Of a stretch of 64,000 nucleotides of DNA, positions 8,027 through 17,094 are shown one piece after another (positions within the stretch are counted from its first letter, which is position 1; every line of letters begins with the position of its first letter). The position numbers and the translations under genes are program-made. Under the pieces are notes generated by a model, which was not told the origin of the DNA, ran no database searches, and saw only the letters and a list, made by a program, of their open reading frames with translations. Location of the stretch: contig CAKSQO010000003.1 of assembly GCA_934486615.1 (NCBI GenBank), positions 102,441 through 166,440 on the forward strand, read 5' to 3'. Source of the stretch: an uncultured Eubacteriales bacterium. Its GTDB lineage: Bacteria > Bacillota > Clostridia > Oscillospirales > Acutalibacteraceae.

Positions 8027-8302
8027 TACCATCGGTAGACAAGGGCAAACACGGTTTTTCGGGGCTAAAACAACAGTCAGCTTCGTTTTTCTCGTTGTCG
8101 GGCGCCGGCCCGACTGCCTCGTCAGCCTTGCTGACCGCCGTTTTCGCTCCCGAAAAACTCCGAATGACTTGTCCTTGAGCGAGGGTGAGGGTCGGCAAGG
8201 AAAAGGAAGACGGTGGGGCGGCGCCCACCTATGACTTTTGACGCCGTCCGACGCTCATTATAGCCGAAGGACAAGCGTGTCTACCCTTGTTTACCGATGG
8301 TA
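8027..8302. mobile_element. MITE-like element with 27-bp terminal inverted repeats
   Basis: The left end (8027-8053) and right end (8276-8302) are inverted copies matching at 24 of 27 positions. They begin TACCATCGGTA and end TACCGATGGTA. The 222-bp interior has no credible gene, only short frames without a ribosome site. It starts 4 nt after the collagen-like gene stop. Both ends begin or finish with TA, which would fit a TA target duplication of the IS630/Tc1 type, but this cannot be proven from one copy. I see no second copy in this window. Confidence 0.72.
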
Positions 8303-8318
8303 AATAAAAGCGCGGCAA

Positions 8319-8349
8319 GAGGGCAGCTTAAAGCGCTGCCCTCTTTTTG
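8319..8349 (+). terminator. Rho-independent terminator downstream of the MITE-like element
   Basis: GAGGGCAGC (8319-8327) pairs with GCTGCCCTC (8335-8343), followed by TTTTTG. It probably ends the TetR/collagen transcript, now separated from its gene by the inserted element. Confidence 0.85.
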
Positions 8350-8413
8350 TATAGGCAAAACCGCCCGAATTATTCCCGTTTGAGCTTGGCATAATAACAA
8401 AAGCATAAGCGGG

Positions 8414-10012
8414 GTGGGTGCTTTGAAAAAGAAAATGAAGCGGCGAATGACAGCGGTGATGACGTCGATAATGCTGATGTTCGCCGCCGCTACGGGTAAG
8501 CTTGCGACGGTGATGACCGGCGCTTTGCCGACGACTGGCAACGGCTCGACCAAAACGGTGACCGTTTTCACTCCGCGCGGAACGATATACGACCGCAACC
8601 TTTTGCCGATGACCAACGCGCAGACGCGCACCGTCGCGGTCATCGAGCCGACCGCCGCAGCCGTCGCCGCCGTGAGCGGGCAGCTTGGTGATAACGCTGC
8701 CGCAGCGCTCGAAAAGCTCAGATCCGGCTCGCCCGCGGCAATCGAAGTGCCGTCGGAATTTGAGTGCGGCGACTGTCTCAAATACACCGTGCCGCTGCGC
8801 TACGGCGAGGGGCGGCTCGCCTCGCACGTTATCGGCTACGTCGACGCGCTCGGCGCGGGCGTGACGGGGACAGAGTACGCGTTCGATGACGTGCTCGGGC
8901 AGAATGAGCCGCTGAAGGTGACCTATCGCGTCGACGCTGTCGGTCGCCCGCTCGCGGGGGTCGCGCCCGAGGTGAGCGGCTCGGCCGAAGCAACTGCGGG
9001 GGTCGCGCTGACGATTGACACGCAGGTGCAGCGCCTTGTCGAGTCGGCGGCGAAAGACAGGCTCGACAAGGGCGCGGTCATCGTTATGGAGTCCGCGACG
9101 GGGCGGCTGCTTGCGCTGGCGAGCTTTCCCGATTACTCGCCGACGGCGGTCGGTGAAGCGCTGAACGATGAGAACGCGCCGCTTGTCAACCGCGCGCTGT
9201 CGCTTTACAACGTCGGCTCGGTGTTCAAGCCCGCCGTCGCCGCGGCGGCGCTCAAAAGCGGGATAAGCGCCGACTTCACCGACACCTGCAGCGGCTTTGT
9301 CGACGTGAGCGGCAAGGTGTTCAACTGCCACCTGCACAGCGGCCACGGCACGCTGAATATGGAGCAAGCGCTTGCTCAGTCGTGCAACTGCTACTTTATT
9401 GCGCTCGGCCGCCGCACGGGCGGAGCAAATATCCTCGATATGTGCACGCGGCTCGGCTTTTCGCGCTCGTACTCGCTTGCGCAGACGCTGACGGCGCCCG
9501 CGGGCACGCTGCCCGGGCTTGCAACGCTTTCCTCGCAGCCTGCGGCTCTCGCGAACCTCTCGTTCGGTCAGGGCGAGCTTATGCTGACCCCGCTGCACAT
9601 CGCAACGCTCGTCGCGGCGATAGCAAACGGCGGCAACCTCGTCACGCCGAGCCTGGTGCTCGGGCTGACCGAGGGCGGACAGCTTAAAAGCGAAATTTCC
9701 CCCGCAAAGCCGCGCAGGGTCATTTCCGGCGAGATTGCGGGCAAGCTCAAACAGATGATGCTTTATACCGTAAGCTCCGGCACGGGGCGCGCGGCCGCTC
9801 CCGAAGCGGGCAGGGCGGGCGGCAAGACCGCGACCGCCGAGACCGGCTGGACGGTGTCGGGCAGGACGATAAAGCAGTCTTGGTTTGCGGGCTTTTACCC
9901 CGAAAGCGGCGAGTACACCGTCGTCGTCATACGCGAGGACGGCGTCGGCGGCGCTGCTGACTGCGCGCCTGTGTTCAAGCTTATCGCCGACGGCCTTGCG
10001 CAGCTGATGTAG
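8414..10012 (+). CDS. Class B penicillin-binding protein / transpeptidase (PBP2/SpoVD/FtsI-like)
   Basis: Membrane-anchored peptidoglycan transpeptidase of 532 residues. A hydrophobic N-terminal anchor (about 12-35) precedes a PBP-dimer-type start with RGTIYDRN (55-62). The transpeptidase motifs are SVFK (269-272, acylated Ser269), SCN (323-325) and KTATAE (471-476). The third motif is KTA where KTG is usual, a relaxed variant. The protein is short for FtsI/PBP2 and lacks C-terminal PASTA domains. The start is uncertain: GTG 8414 is used, and TTG 8423 or ATG 8435 are alternatives. It may work with RodA or with a sporulation/division SEDS protein; the sequence alone does not decide. Confidence 0.87.
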   Translation: MGALKKKMKRRMTAVMTSIMLMFAAATGKLATVMTGALPTTGNGSTKTVTVFTPRGTIYDRNLLPMTNAQTRTVAVIEPTAAAVAAVSGQLGDNAAAALEKLRSGSPAAIEVPSEFECGDCLKYTVPLRYGEGRLASHVIGYVDALGAGVTGTEYAFDDVLGQNEPLKVTYRVDAVGRPLAGVAPEVSGSAEATAGVALTIDTQVQRLVESAAKDRLDKGAVIVMESATGRLLALASFPDYSPTAVGEALNDENAPLVNRALSLYNVGSVFKPAVAAAALKSGISADFTDTCSGFVDVSGKVFNCHLHSGHGTLNMEQALAQSCNCYFIALGRRTGGANILDMCTRLGFSRSYSLAQTLTAPAGTLPGLATLSSQPAALANLSFGQGELMLTPLHIATLVAAIANGGNLVTPSLVLGLTEGGQLKSEISPAKPRRVISGEIAGKLKQMMLYTVSSGTGRAAAPEAGRAGGKTATAETGWTVSGRTIKQSWFAGFYPESGEYTVVVIREDGVGGAADCAPVFKLIADGLAQLM

Positions 10013-10027
10013 GGCGCGAAATTTTGC

Positions 10028-10055
10028 TTGACAAACAAATTCGCTTTGCTATAAT
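10028..10055 (+). promoter_or_regulatory. alaS: Promoter of the alaS T-box transcript
   Basis: TTGACA (10028-10033), a 16-nt spacer and a perfect TATAAT (10050-10055). Confidence 0.85.
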
Positions 10056-10086
10056 ATTATTGTATATGCAATAAGATATGCAATAA

Positions 10087-10318
10087 GCGTTTTAAGAAGC
10101 AAAAGCAGACGCTTTTCGTCTTTCAGAGAGGGCGGGGTCGGTGCGACCGTCCGACGGAGCGGCTTTCTGCACGCCGGCTTCCGAGCTTGCCGCCCAACAA
10201 GCGGCGTAACCCCTGCGTTAAAGGGGAGCTAAGAGCGGCTGCCTTTTTCAGGCGGCAATTCGGGTGGTACCGCGGAGCTTTCCGTCCCGTTTTTTTTCGG
10301 GGACAGAAGGCTCTTTTT
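10087..10318 (+). promoter_or_regulatory. T-box riboswitch leader of alaS
   Basis: The leader shows the AGAGAG plus GGTGCGACC distal Stem I elements near 10125-10150. The T-box sequence TGGTACCGCG (10265-10274) would pair with the acceptor end of uncharged tRNA. A terminator stem (about 10275-10289 with 10299-10313) with a following T run competes with the antiterminator. The gene behind it is alaS, so uncharged tRNA-Ala is the expected ligand. A GCT codon at 10177-10179, just before TCCGAG, is a possible specifier but I could not fold Stem I to prove it. Confidence 0.9.
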
Positions 10319-10350
10319 ATTTTGTTTATAATCCGAAAGGGGAAATATAA

Positions 10351-12981
10351 ATGCAATGGACATCGCTTAACGACCTGAGAGAGAAGTACCTCTCTTTCTT
10401 TGAGTCGAAGGGTCATCTCAGGCTGCCGAGCTTCTCGCTCGTGCCGCATAACGACGACAGCCTGCTGCTGATAAACTCGGGCATGGCTCCGATGAAGAAG
10501 TTTTTTACGGGCGAGGTTAAGCCGCCGCGCACCCGCGTGACGACCTGCCAGAAGTGCATACGCACGCCCGACATCGAGCGCGTCGGCCACACCGCGCGCC
10601 ACGGCACATACTTTGAAATGCTCGGCAACTTCTCGTTCGGAGACTATTTCAAGCGCGAGGCCATCAACTTCTCGTGGGAGTTCCTGACCGGAACCCTCGA
10701 GATACCTGCAGACCTGCTTTACTGCTCCGTCTATGAGAAGGACGACGAGGCATGGGACATCTGGACCAAGGAAATCGGCGTTGCCGAGGATCATATGAAG
10801 CGCCTGGGCAAGGAGGATAACTTCTGGGAGCACGGCTCGGGTCCGTGCGGTCCGTGCTCGGAGATCTACTTCGACCGCGGCGAGAAGTACGGCTGCGGCA
10901 AGCCCACCTGCGGCGTCGGCTGCGACTGCGACCGCTATGTTGAGATCTGGAACAACGTGTTCTCGCAGTTTAACAACGACGGCCACGGCAATTACTCCGA
11001 CCTTGCGCAGAAGAACATCGACACTGGCATGGGCCTTGAGCGCCTTGCCTGCGTTATGCAGGGGGTCGACAACCTCTTTGAGGTCGACACCGTGCAGAAT
11101 ATTATGAAGCACATCAGCCGCATTGCAGGCGTTGAGTACAAGGTCGACGAAAAAAAGGACATCTCGCTGCGCGTTATCACCGACCACATTCGCTCGACCA
11201 CGTTTATGATAGGCGACGGAGTTATGCCGTCGAACAACGGCCGCGGCTACGTTCTGCGCCGCCTGCTGCGCCGCGCAGCGCGTCACGGGCGACTGCTCGG
11301 CATTGACCGCCTGTTTTTAAGCGACGTAGTCGACACCGTCATCAAGGAAAACGAGTCCGCTTACCCCGAGCTGGCCGAGAAGCGCGACCTTATCAAGAAG
11401 GTCGTTCAGGTCGAGGAGGAGAACTTCGCCAAGACCGTCGACCAGGGTATGCAGATACTCGACTCCATCGACGCGTCGCAGGAGGGCTTCAAGCTTTCGG
11501 GCGAGGAAGCGTTCAAGCTCCAGGACACCTACGGCTTCCCGATCGACCTGACGGTCGAGATACTTGCCGACCGCGGTATCGGGGTCGACGTTGAGGGCTT
11601 CAGAAAGATATACGACCAATACCGCCGCGACACGCGCGCTGCGCGCAAGAACGCGGGAGCGGACGCGTGGGAGGGCGAGCAGAACCTCGTTAAGGACGTC
11701 GCCGCGACCGAGTTTGTCGGCTATACCGATATGAGCTGCTCCGCCAAGGTCGTCGCGATGGTCGCCGACGGCGAGAACGTCGGCAGCATTTCCGCGGGCG
11801 ACAAGGCCGTTATCGCGCTTGACAAGACCGCGTTTTACGCCGAGAGCGGCGGTCAGGTCGGCGACAAGGGCGTTATCACCGCGGGCGGCTTCACCTTTAA
11901 GGTGAGCGACACGCAAAAGACCCACGAGGGCGTGTTCATGCATATGGGCGAGGTCGTCGGGGGCAGCATAAGCGTCGGCGACTCGGTCAGCGCCGAGGTC
12001 GACGTTGACACCCGCCTGTCGGTAATGCGCAACCACACCGCGGCTCACCTGCTGCAGGCGGCGCTGCGCAAGGTGCTCGGCACTCACGTCGAGCAGGCGG
12101 GTCAGCTCGTCAGCGCGCAGAGCGTGCGCTTCGACTTCACTCACTTCTCCGCGCTTACTCCCGACGAGCTGAAAGCCGTCGAGGACGAGGTAAACGACTC
12201 CGTTCTCTCGGCCGTCAGGGTCACGATGACCGAAATGCCGATTGAAGAGGCCAAGAAGCTCGGCGCAATGGCGCTGTTCGGCGAAAAGTACGGCGATATT
12301 GTCCGCGTGGTCAACGCCGAGGGCAGATCCGTCGAGCTCTGCGGCGGCACGCACGTCGACAATACCTCCAAGCTCGGCCTGTTCAGGATCGTTTCCGAAG
12401 GCTCGGTCGCCGCAGGCGTCCGCCGTATCGAGGCTGTCACGGGCAAGGGTGTGCTCGCGATGCTCGAGCGCTACAGCCACGTTATAGGCGAAGCGATGGC
12501 CGCCGCAAAGGCGGGCAAGCCCGAGGAGATCTCGGAGCGCATTGCCGCCGTTTATGAGGAAAGCAAGCATAAGGACGCGGCTATCGAGCGCCTGAACGCG
12601 CAGATAGCTTCTGCCAAGCTCGACTCGCTCTTTGCAAACGCCGCGGACGTAAACGGCGTCAAGGTCGTCGCCTCCGAGTTCTGGGGAGCGGACGCCGACG
12701 CGCTGCGTTCGGCCTGCGATATGGTCAAGGCCGAGCACCCCGACACGGTCGTTGTACTGAGCCTTGCTTCGGGCGCTAAGCTGACCTTCGCCGCAGCCTG
12801 CGGCAAGGACGCGGTCGCAAAGGGTGCTCACGCGGGCAACCTCGTGCGCGAGATTGCGAAGATTGCGGGCGGCAACGGCGGCGGCAAGCCCGACATGGCT
12901 ATGGCGGGCGGCAAGGACGTCTCAAAGGTGAGCGAAGCGCTCGCCGCTGCCGCGAGCATCGTCGCGGGTCAGCTGAAATAG
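10351..12981 (+). CDS. alaS: Alanine--tRNA ligase
   Basis: Class II aminoacyl-tRNA synthetase charging tRNA-Ala, 876 residues, full length. The N-terminal catalytic domain begins WTSLNDLREKYLSFFESKGH and contains TCQKCIRTPDIERVG. The editing domain carries the zinc motif HTAAH (in RNHTAAHLLQ) and CGGTH. The C-terminal DHHA1-type domain ends with GGGNGGGKPDMAMAGGKD. It is preceded by a T-box leader, so expression should rise when tRNA-Ala is uncharged. Confidence 0.98.
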   Translation: MQWTSLNDLREKYLSFFESKGHLRLPSFSLVPHNDDSLLLINSGMAPMKKFFTGEVKPPRTRVTTCQKCIRTPDIERVGHTARHGTYFEMLGNFSFGDYFKREAINFSWEFLTGTLEIPADLLYCSVYEKDDEAWDIWTKEIGVAEDHMKRLGKEDNFWEHGSGPCGPCSEIYFDRGEKYGCGKPTCGVGCDCDRYVEIWNNVFSQFNNDGHGNYSDLAQKNIDTGMGLERLACVMQGVDNLFEVDTVQNIMKHISRIAGVEYKVDEKKDISLRVITDHIRSTTFMIGDGVMPSNNGRGYVLRRLLRRAARHGRLLGIDRLFLSDVVDTVIKENESAYPELAEKRDLIKKVVQVEEENFAKTVDQGMQILDSIDASQEGFKLSGEEAFKLQDTYGFPIDLTVEILADRGIGVDVEGFRKIYDQYRRDTRAARKNAGADAWEGEQNLVKDVAATEFVGYTDMSCSAKVVAMVADGENVGSISAGDKAVIALDKTAFYAESGGQVGDKGVITAGGFTFKVSDTQKTHEGVFMHMGEVVGGSISVGDSVSAEVDVDTRLSVMRNHTAAHLLQAALRKVLGTHVEQAGQLVSAQSVRFDFTHFSALTPDELKAVEDEVNDSVLSAVRVTMTEMPIEEAKKLGAMALFGEKYGDIVRVVNAEGRSVELCGGTHVDNTSKLGLFRIVSEGSVAAGVRRIEAVTGKGVLAMLERYSHVIGEAMAAAKAGKPEEISERIAAVYEESKHKDAAIERLNAQIASAKLDSLFANAADVNGVKVVASEFWGADADALRSACDMVKAEHPDTVVVLSLASGAKLTFAAACGKDAVAKGAHAGNLVREIAKIAGGNGGGKPDMAMAGGKDVSKVSEALAAAASIVAGQLK

Positions 12982-13081
12982 GCTGCGCTTTTTCCGCTGT
13001 ATTTTTAAAATTTACGCTTCGGGCGGCGCAAAAGTCCCGCTCGCAGCGTGCCGCATAAAAAACTGAAAGGAGAACCGCTTT

Positions 13082-13420
13082 ATGGACTGCCTTTTCTGCA
13101 AAATCGCCGCGGGCGAAATTCCGTCTAAGGAATATTACTCCGACGACAAGGTCTACGCTTTCGCCGACATTGACCCGCAGGCTCCGTTCCACGCGGTCAT
13201 AATCCCGCGCGAGCACATCGCTTCGACCGCCGAGATTAACTCAGGCAACAGCGCCGCGGTCGCAAAAGTATTCGAGGCAGCGGCAAAAATCGCCGCCGAG
13301 CAGGGCTTAAACGACGGCTTCAGAATTGTCAACAACTGCGGCCGTGACGGCGGACAGACCGTCGGCCACCTGCATTTTCATATGCTCGCAGGTCGGCTGC
13401 TTGCATGGCCGCCGGGCTAA
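13082..13420 (+). CDS. HIT family protein (HinT-type purine nucleoside phosphoramidase)
   Basis: Histidine-triad hydrolase of 112 residues, cytoplasmic; family members cleave nucleoside phosphoramidates or aminoacyl-AMP. It begins DCLFCKIAAGEIPS, and the catalytic triad HLHFH lies at 96-100. The C-terminus LLAWPPG is the usual HinT ending. The ATG at 13082 follows AAGGAG. It stands 100 nt after alaS with no clear terminator between them, so readthrough is possible. Confidence 0.93.
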   Translation: MDCLFCKIAAGEIPSKEYYSDDKVYAFADIDPQAPFHAVIIPREHIASTAEINSGNSAAVAKVFEAAAKIAAEQGLNDGFRIVNNCGRDGGQTVGHLHFHMLAGRLLAWPPG

Positions 13421-13463
13421 ACCTAACCTCTGAAAACTCAAACGATTAAAGGAGACTTTACAA

Positions 13464-14003
13464 ATGAGTGAAACCTATAAGATAAAGATCGCAGGGCTTG
13501 AGCGCGAGCTGAAGCGCTTCCCCGTCAGCGATAAAATGGACATCGCCGCGTTCATTCTTTTCGGCGATGTCGAGATCACCGTCGCCGCCGCGACCGAGCT
13601 GCTCAAAAAAGTGCCCGACTTTGACTACATACTGACCCCCGAGGCCAAGAGCATTCCGCTTGCGTACGAAATGGCGCGCCAGAGCGGCAAGCCGTACGTC
13701 GTCGCACGCAAGGGCGTCAAGGTCTACATGGGCAATCCGATAAAGGCCGAGGTGCTCTCCATCACCACCCAGAAGCTGCAGACGCTCTATCTCGGCGAGG
13801 ACGAGTGCAACCTCATCAGGGGCAAAAAGGTGCTCATCGTCGACGACGTTATCTCGACGGGCGAGTCGCTTGAAGCCGTCAGAAAGCTCGTCAAAAACGC
13901 CGAAGCGAACGAAGCCGCCGCCTGCGCGGTGCTCGCCGAGGGCGACGCTGCCGAGCGCCACGACATAATCTATCTGGAAGAGCTTCCGCTTTTCTTTAAA
14001 TAA
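13464..14003 (+). CDS. Phosphoribosyltransferase family protein (adenine PRTase-like)
   Basis: Type I PRTase fold of 179 residues. The PRPP-binding loop VLIVDDVISTGE is at residues 123-134, and an ILTPEAKSIPLAYEMA segment at 56-71 resembles the adenine/xanthine PRTase group. An apt-like purine salvage role is likely, but the specificity cannot be read from sequence. ATG 13464 has AAAGGAG upstream. comEC starts 6 nt after its stop. Confidence 0.83.
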   Translation: MSETYKIKIAGLERELKRFPVSDKMDIAAFILFGDVEITVAAATELLKKVPDFDYILTPEAKSIPLAYEMARQSGKPYVVARKGVKVYMGNPIKAEVLSITTQKLQTLYLGEDECNLIRGKKVLIVDDVISTGESLEAVRKLVKNAEANEAAACAVLAEGDAAERHDIIYLEELPLFFK

Positions 14004-14008
14004 GCTAT

Positions 14009-16042
14009 ATGCGAAAAACACCTGCTGCGATAATCGGTTTTTCGCTGCTGCTGGCGCTTGTCACCGCCGCCGGGCTGCCTGTCGGCTTTGTTGCGGTGAC
14101 AAGCGCCGTGCTGTTTTGCGCGGCTTTTGTGATGAGCGCTTTAAGGGGCAGGGGTCTGCTTGCAAAGCTGCCCGAGGCCGCGCCGATCATCGCGTTCACA
14201 CTCGCGGTGGGCTTTGCGCTCAGCGCCGCATACGCGTGGCGGATTTCGGCCGCTCCGTTAAGCTCGGCGGGCAGCTTCGACTTCACCGCAAGGGTCGAGG
14301 AAGCGTCGCTTGAGGACGACTGCCGCTACACGCTCAAGGCCGAGACGATAAACGGCGAAAAGGTCGACGCGGTGCGCCTTGAGCTGCGCTCCGACTTCCC
14401 GCTCGGCTGCGATATTTATGAAAACGTGTCCGGCAAAGCGATGACGCTCGAGCGCTACAAGGATGCCGATATAAGTGCGGTCGTCTCCCTTGCCGACGGC
14501 GAAAAGCTGACTGTCGAGCCGACCACGAAGAGCGGAGCATACTCGCTGCTGACTAAGGTGAGGAAGCGCCTGTCGGACGAGCTTGCCAAGTTCTACGACG
14601 GCGACGTGCTCGACTTTATGCGCAGCGTTCTGCTTGGCAACAAGTACGCGCTCGACGCGTCAAAGCGCAGCGATTTCAGGCTGAGCGGGCTGTCGCACGT
14701 CATCGTCGTTTCGGGTATGCACTTCACACTCATCTGCGGCACCCTGCTTAAATTGCTCGGGCTGCTGAGCGGCTTTCGCCGCCGACTGTGCGCGGGGCTG
14801 ACGATACCGTTTACGCTCGCGTTTGCGTTCGTTATCGGCGCGACTCCGTCGGTCATTCGAGCGGCGGTGTCGATGATAATTATGCTGCTCGGCCTTATTG
14901 CCGACGAGCGGCCGGACGGGCTGAACAGCCTCGGCATTTCGGTTATCCTCGTCGGTGTGTTCGCACCGGGTATGGCGACGAGTCTGTCGTTTTTGCTGTC
15001 GGTTTTCAGCGTACTGGGTATGCTCGTGATGAGCCGCAGGCTCGATAAGATGACAGACCTGCGCTTCAAAAGCCGCGCGGTGAAATTCATTCTCAAAATT
15101 ATAACGCCCTGCGTGGGCGCACAGCTTGCGGTAACTCCGCTTGTGCTTATCACATTCTCGGGCTTTTCGCTGATGTCGGTCGTCTCAAACGTGCTGATAT
15201 TCTACGCCGTCAGCATAGCGCTCGCCTTGGGCGCGGCGACGGTGATAATCAGCCTTATCGGACTTGCGCCGATTGCGGTTGTGCTCGGCTTCATTGCGGG
15301 AATAAGCGCCGAATACTGCTTGGCTGTGACGCACGTTACGGCGCAGGTACCCAACTCCTACCTGACTCTCGGAGCGGTCACAGCCTGCATTGTCGCCGCG
15401 GCGTGGGCGACGGCACTGCTAAGCGCCGCGTGCTCGGTAAAGCCGCGCATAAGCGTTCCCGTTTGCTGCGCCGTTATCGCGGCCGCGGTCATAACCAACG
15501 CTTACGTCAGGGCAAACTCGCTGCGCGTGACGGCGGGCTACGGCTACTGCATTGCCGAAAGCTCCTCGGCCGCCGTGTTCATCGACACAGGCTCAAGCGG
15601 GCGCGAAAGCGACTCGCTCTGCGGCCGTTATTTTGGCGAGGTCGAGGTAGCCTGCTGTCGCGACAAGGCGACGGTCGAGGCGGTCCTGAACGCATTCAGC
15701 CCGCGCTTGCTCATAACCGAGCACGCCGATTTTGCGCGGCAGCTCGGCTTTACGGGCGAAATCGTCGCGCCGGGCGTCGCGCTCAATATTGAGCGGCTTC
15801 ACATTGAAAGCGATGAGGCCGAAGTCACTCTTTCCTACGGCGGCGAGACGGTAAAGGTCGTCGGCTCCGACGGCGAAGCTTCAACCGACTGCCTGACCTT
15901 CGGCATAAGCCGCTACGGCGAAAGCACGCTTTACGGAGTGAAAAATAAAGCGGTTGTCGGCGAGCACAAAACAGTGTATAATGATTCCGGTGCGACCGTC
16001 ACCATACTTAAAAACGGCAAAATCTACGCAACAGGCAGGTGA
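14009..16042 (+). CDS. ComEC/Rec2 family membrane protein
   Basis: DNA-uptake channel family, polytopic, 677 residues. The competence domain is marked by GLSHVIVVSGMHFTLICG around residue 229-246, followed by many hydrophobic helices. The C-terminal region (about 510-677) occupies the place of the metallo-beta-lactamase domain but lacks a recognisable HxHxDH metal motif, so it looks degenerate. Start ATG 14009. The last four bases overlap the holA start (GTGA). No other competence gene is in the window, so real DNA uptake is not shown. Confidence 0.85.
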   Translation: MRKTPAAIIGFSLLLALVTAAGLPVGFVAVTSAVLFCAAFVMSALRGRGLLAKLPEAAPIIAFTLAVGFALSAAYAWRISAAPLSSAGSFDFTARVEEASLEDDCRYTLKAETINGEKVDAVRLELRSDFPLGCDIYENVSGKAMTLERYKDADISAVVSLADGEKLTVEPTTKSGAYSLLTKVRKRLSDELAKFYDGDVLDFMRSVLLGNKYALDASKRSDFRLSGLSHVIVVSGMHFTLICGTLLKLLGLLSGFRRRLCAGLTIPFTLAFAFVIGATPSVIRAAVSMIIMLLGLIADERPDGLNSLGISVILVGVFAPGMATSLSFLLSVFSVLGMLVMSRRLDKMTDLRFKSRAVKFILKIITPCVGAQLAVTPLVLITFSGFSLMSVVSNVLIFYAVSIALALGAATVIISLIGLAPIAVVLGFIAGISAEYCLAVTHVTAQVPNSYLTLGAVTACIVAAAWATALLSAACSVKPRISVPVCCAVIAAAVITNAYVRANSLRVTAGYGYCIAESSSAAVFIDTGSSGRESDSLCGRYFGEVEVACCRDKATVEAVLNAFSPRLLITEHADFARQLGFTGEIVAPGVALNIERLHIESDEAEVTLSYGGETVKVVGSDGEASTDCLTFGISRYGESTLYGVKNKAVVGEHKTVYNDSGATVTILKNGKIYATGR

Positions 16043-17094
16043 GTGTATTGGCAACAAAAAGCGAGCGCGAGCTTAGCGCCGACATCAAGGCGGGCAGGCT
16101 TGCCAACGTCTATCTCTTCTACGGCGAGGAGGGCTATTTGAAGCGCCACTGCACCGAGCGCATTGTTAAAAAGGCGGTCAGCGACTTTTTTGATTTCAAC
16201 TACCACCGCTTCGACCGCAATTTAAAGCTCAACGACCTTGCCGCCGCGTGCGACAGCGTGCCGATGATGAGCGACTTCTCGGTCGTCGAGGTGCGCGACT
16301 ATAACTTTGCCGCCGCGTCGGACAGCGAGCATAAGCAGCTGATAAGCCTGCTCGAAAGCCCGAACGAAAGCTGCATACTCATATTCGTTTTTGACGAAAC
16401 GCCCATGCCGGGGGCTAAGAATAAAAAAGGCAAGGCCGTGCTCGACCTGATCGGGAAAAACGGCTGCATCGTCGATTTTGAGCGCAAGAGCGAGGGCGAG
16501 CTTTCAAGCCTGCTCGTGCGCCGTGCAAACAAGCGCAGCGTCAATCTGCAGCCGACCGTCGCAAAACGCATCATCGCCCTGTGCGGTAACGACATTGAGA
16601 ATCTGCTGACCGAGGTCGACAAGCTGTGCGACTATGTCGGCGAGGGCGGAGCAGTCACCGACCGCGAGGTTGACGCGATAGTCACGCGCACGCTCGACGC
16701 GTCGGCGTTCGCGCTCGCCTCCGCCGTGTGCTCAAAGCGGCGCGACGAGGCGATGAAGATTTGCGCCGACCTGTTCGATATGAAGACCGAGCCTGTTATG
16801 ATAATCGGCGCGCTGTCGTCGGTTTTCGTCGATATTTACCGCGTAAAGGCCGCCGCGGCCGAAGGGCTGCGCCCCGAGGACATCGCGGCCGACCTCGGCT
16901 ACGGCAAGGCGACGTTCAAGCTGCGAAACGCCGCGAACAACGGCCGCTATATGACCCAGTCGTCCGCGTTCAAAGCACTTGAAGTGCTGCGCGAGGCCGA
17001 CCTTGCGCTGAAAACCTCGCGCTCCGACGGACGGATCGCAGTCGAGTGCGCGATAGTCAGGCTGCTGCACATCGCGGCGGGGGACAGCGAGTGA
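16039..17094 (+). CDS. holA: DNA polymerase III subunit delta
   Basis: Clamp-loader subunit that opens the beta clamp, 351 residues, normal length. The N-terminus (VYLFYGEEGYLKRHCTERI) and the central LLTEVDKLCDYVG segment are typical of HolA. GTG 16039 overlaps the comEC stop; TTG 16048 is an alternative. The stop overlaps the rnmV start. comEC-holA adjacency is common in Firmicutes. Confidence 0.92.
   Translation: MSVLATKSERELSADIKAGRLANVYLFYGEEGYLKRHCTERIVKKAVSDFFDFNYHRFDRNLKLNDLAAACDSVPMMSDFSVVEVRDYNFAAASDSEHKQLISLLESPNESCILIFVFDETPMPGAKNKKGKAVLDLIGKNGCIVDFERKSEGELSSLLVRRANKRSVNLQPTVAKRIIALCGNDIENLLTEVDKLCDYVGEGGAVTDREVDAIVTRTLDASAFALASAVCSKRRDEAMKICADLFDMKTEPVMIIGALSSVFVDIYRVKAAAAEGLRPEDIAADLGYGKATFKLRNAANNGRYMTQSSAFKALEVLREADLALKTSRSDGRIAVECAIVRLLHIAAGDSE

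Noticed and set aside
8007..8228. Small open frames (73 codons minus, 72 codons plus) in the MITE-like element
   Set aside because: They cross the inverted repeat, lack ribosome sites and show no domain.
17046..17093. Longer N-terminus for rnmV
   Set aside because: The extra 15 codons lie inside holA, and the GTG at 17091 gives the conserved RNase M5 start.
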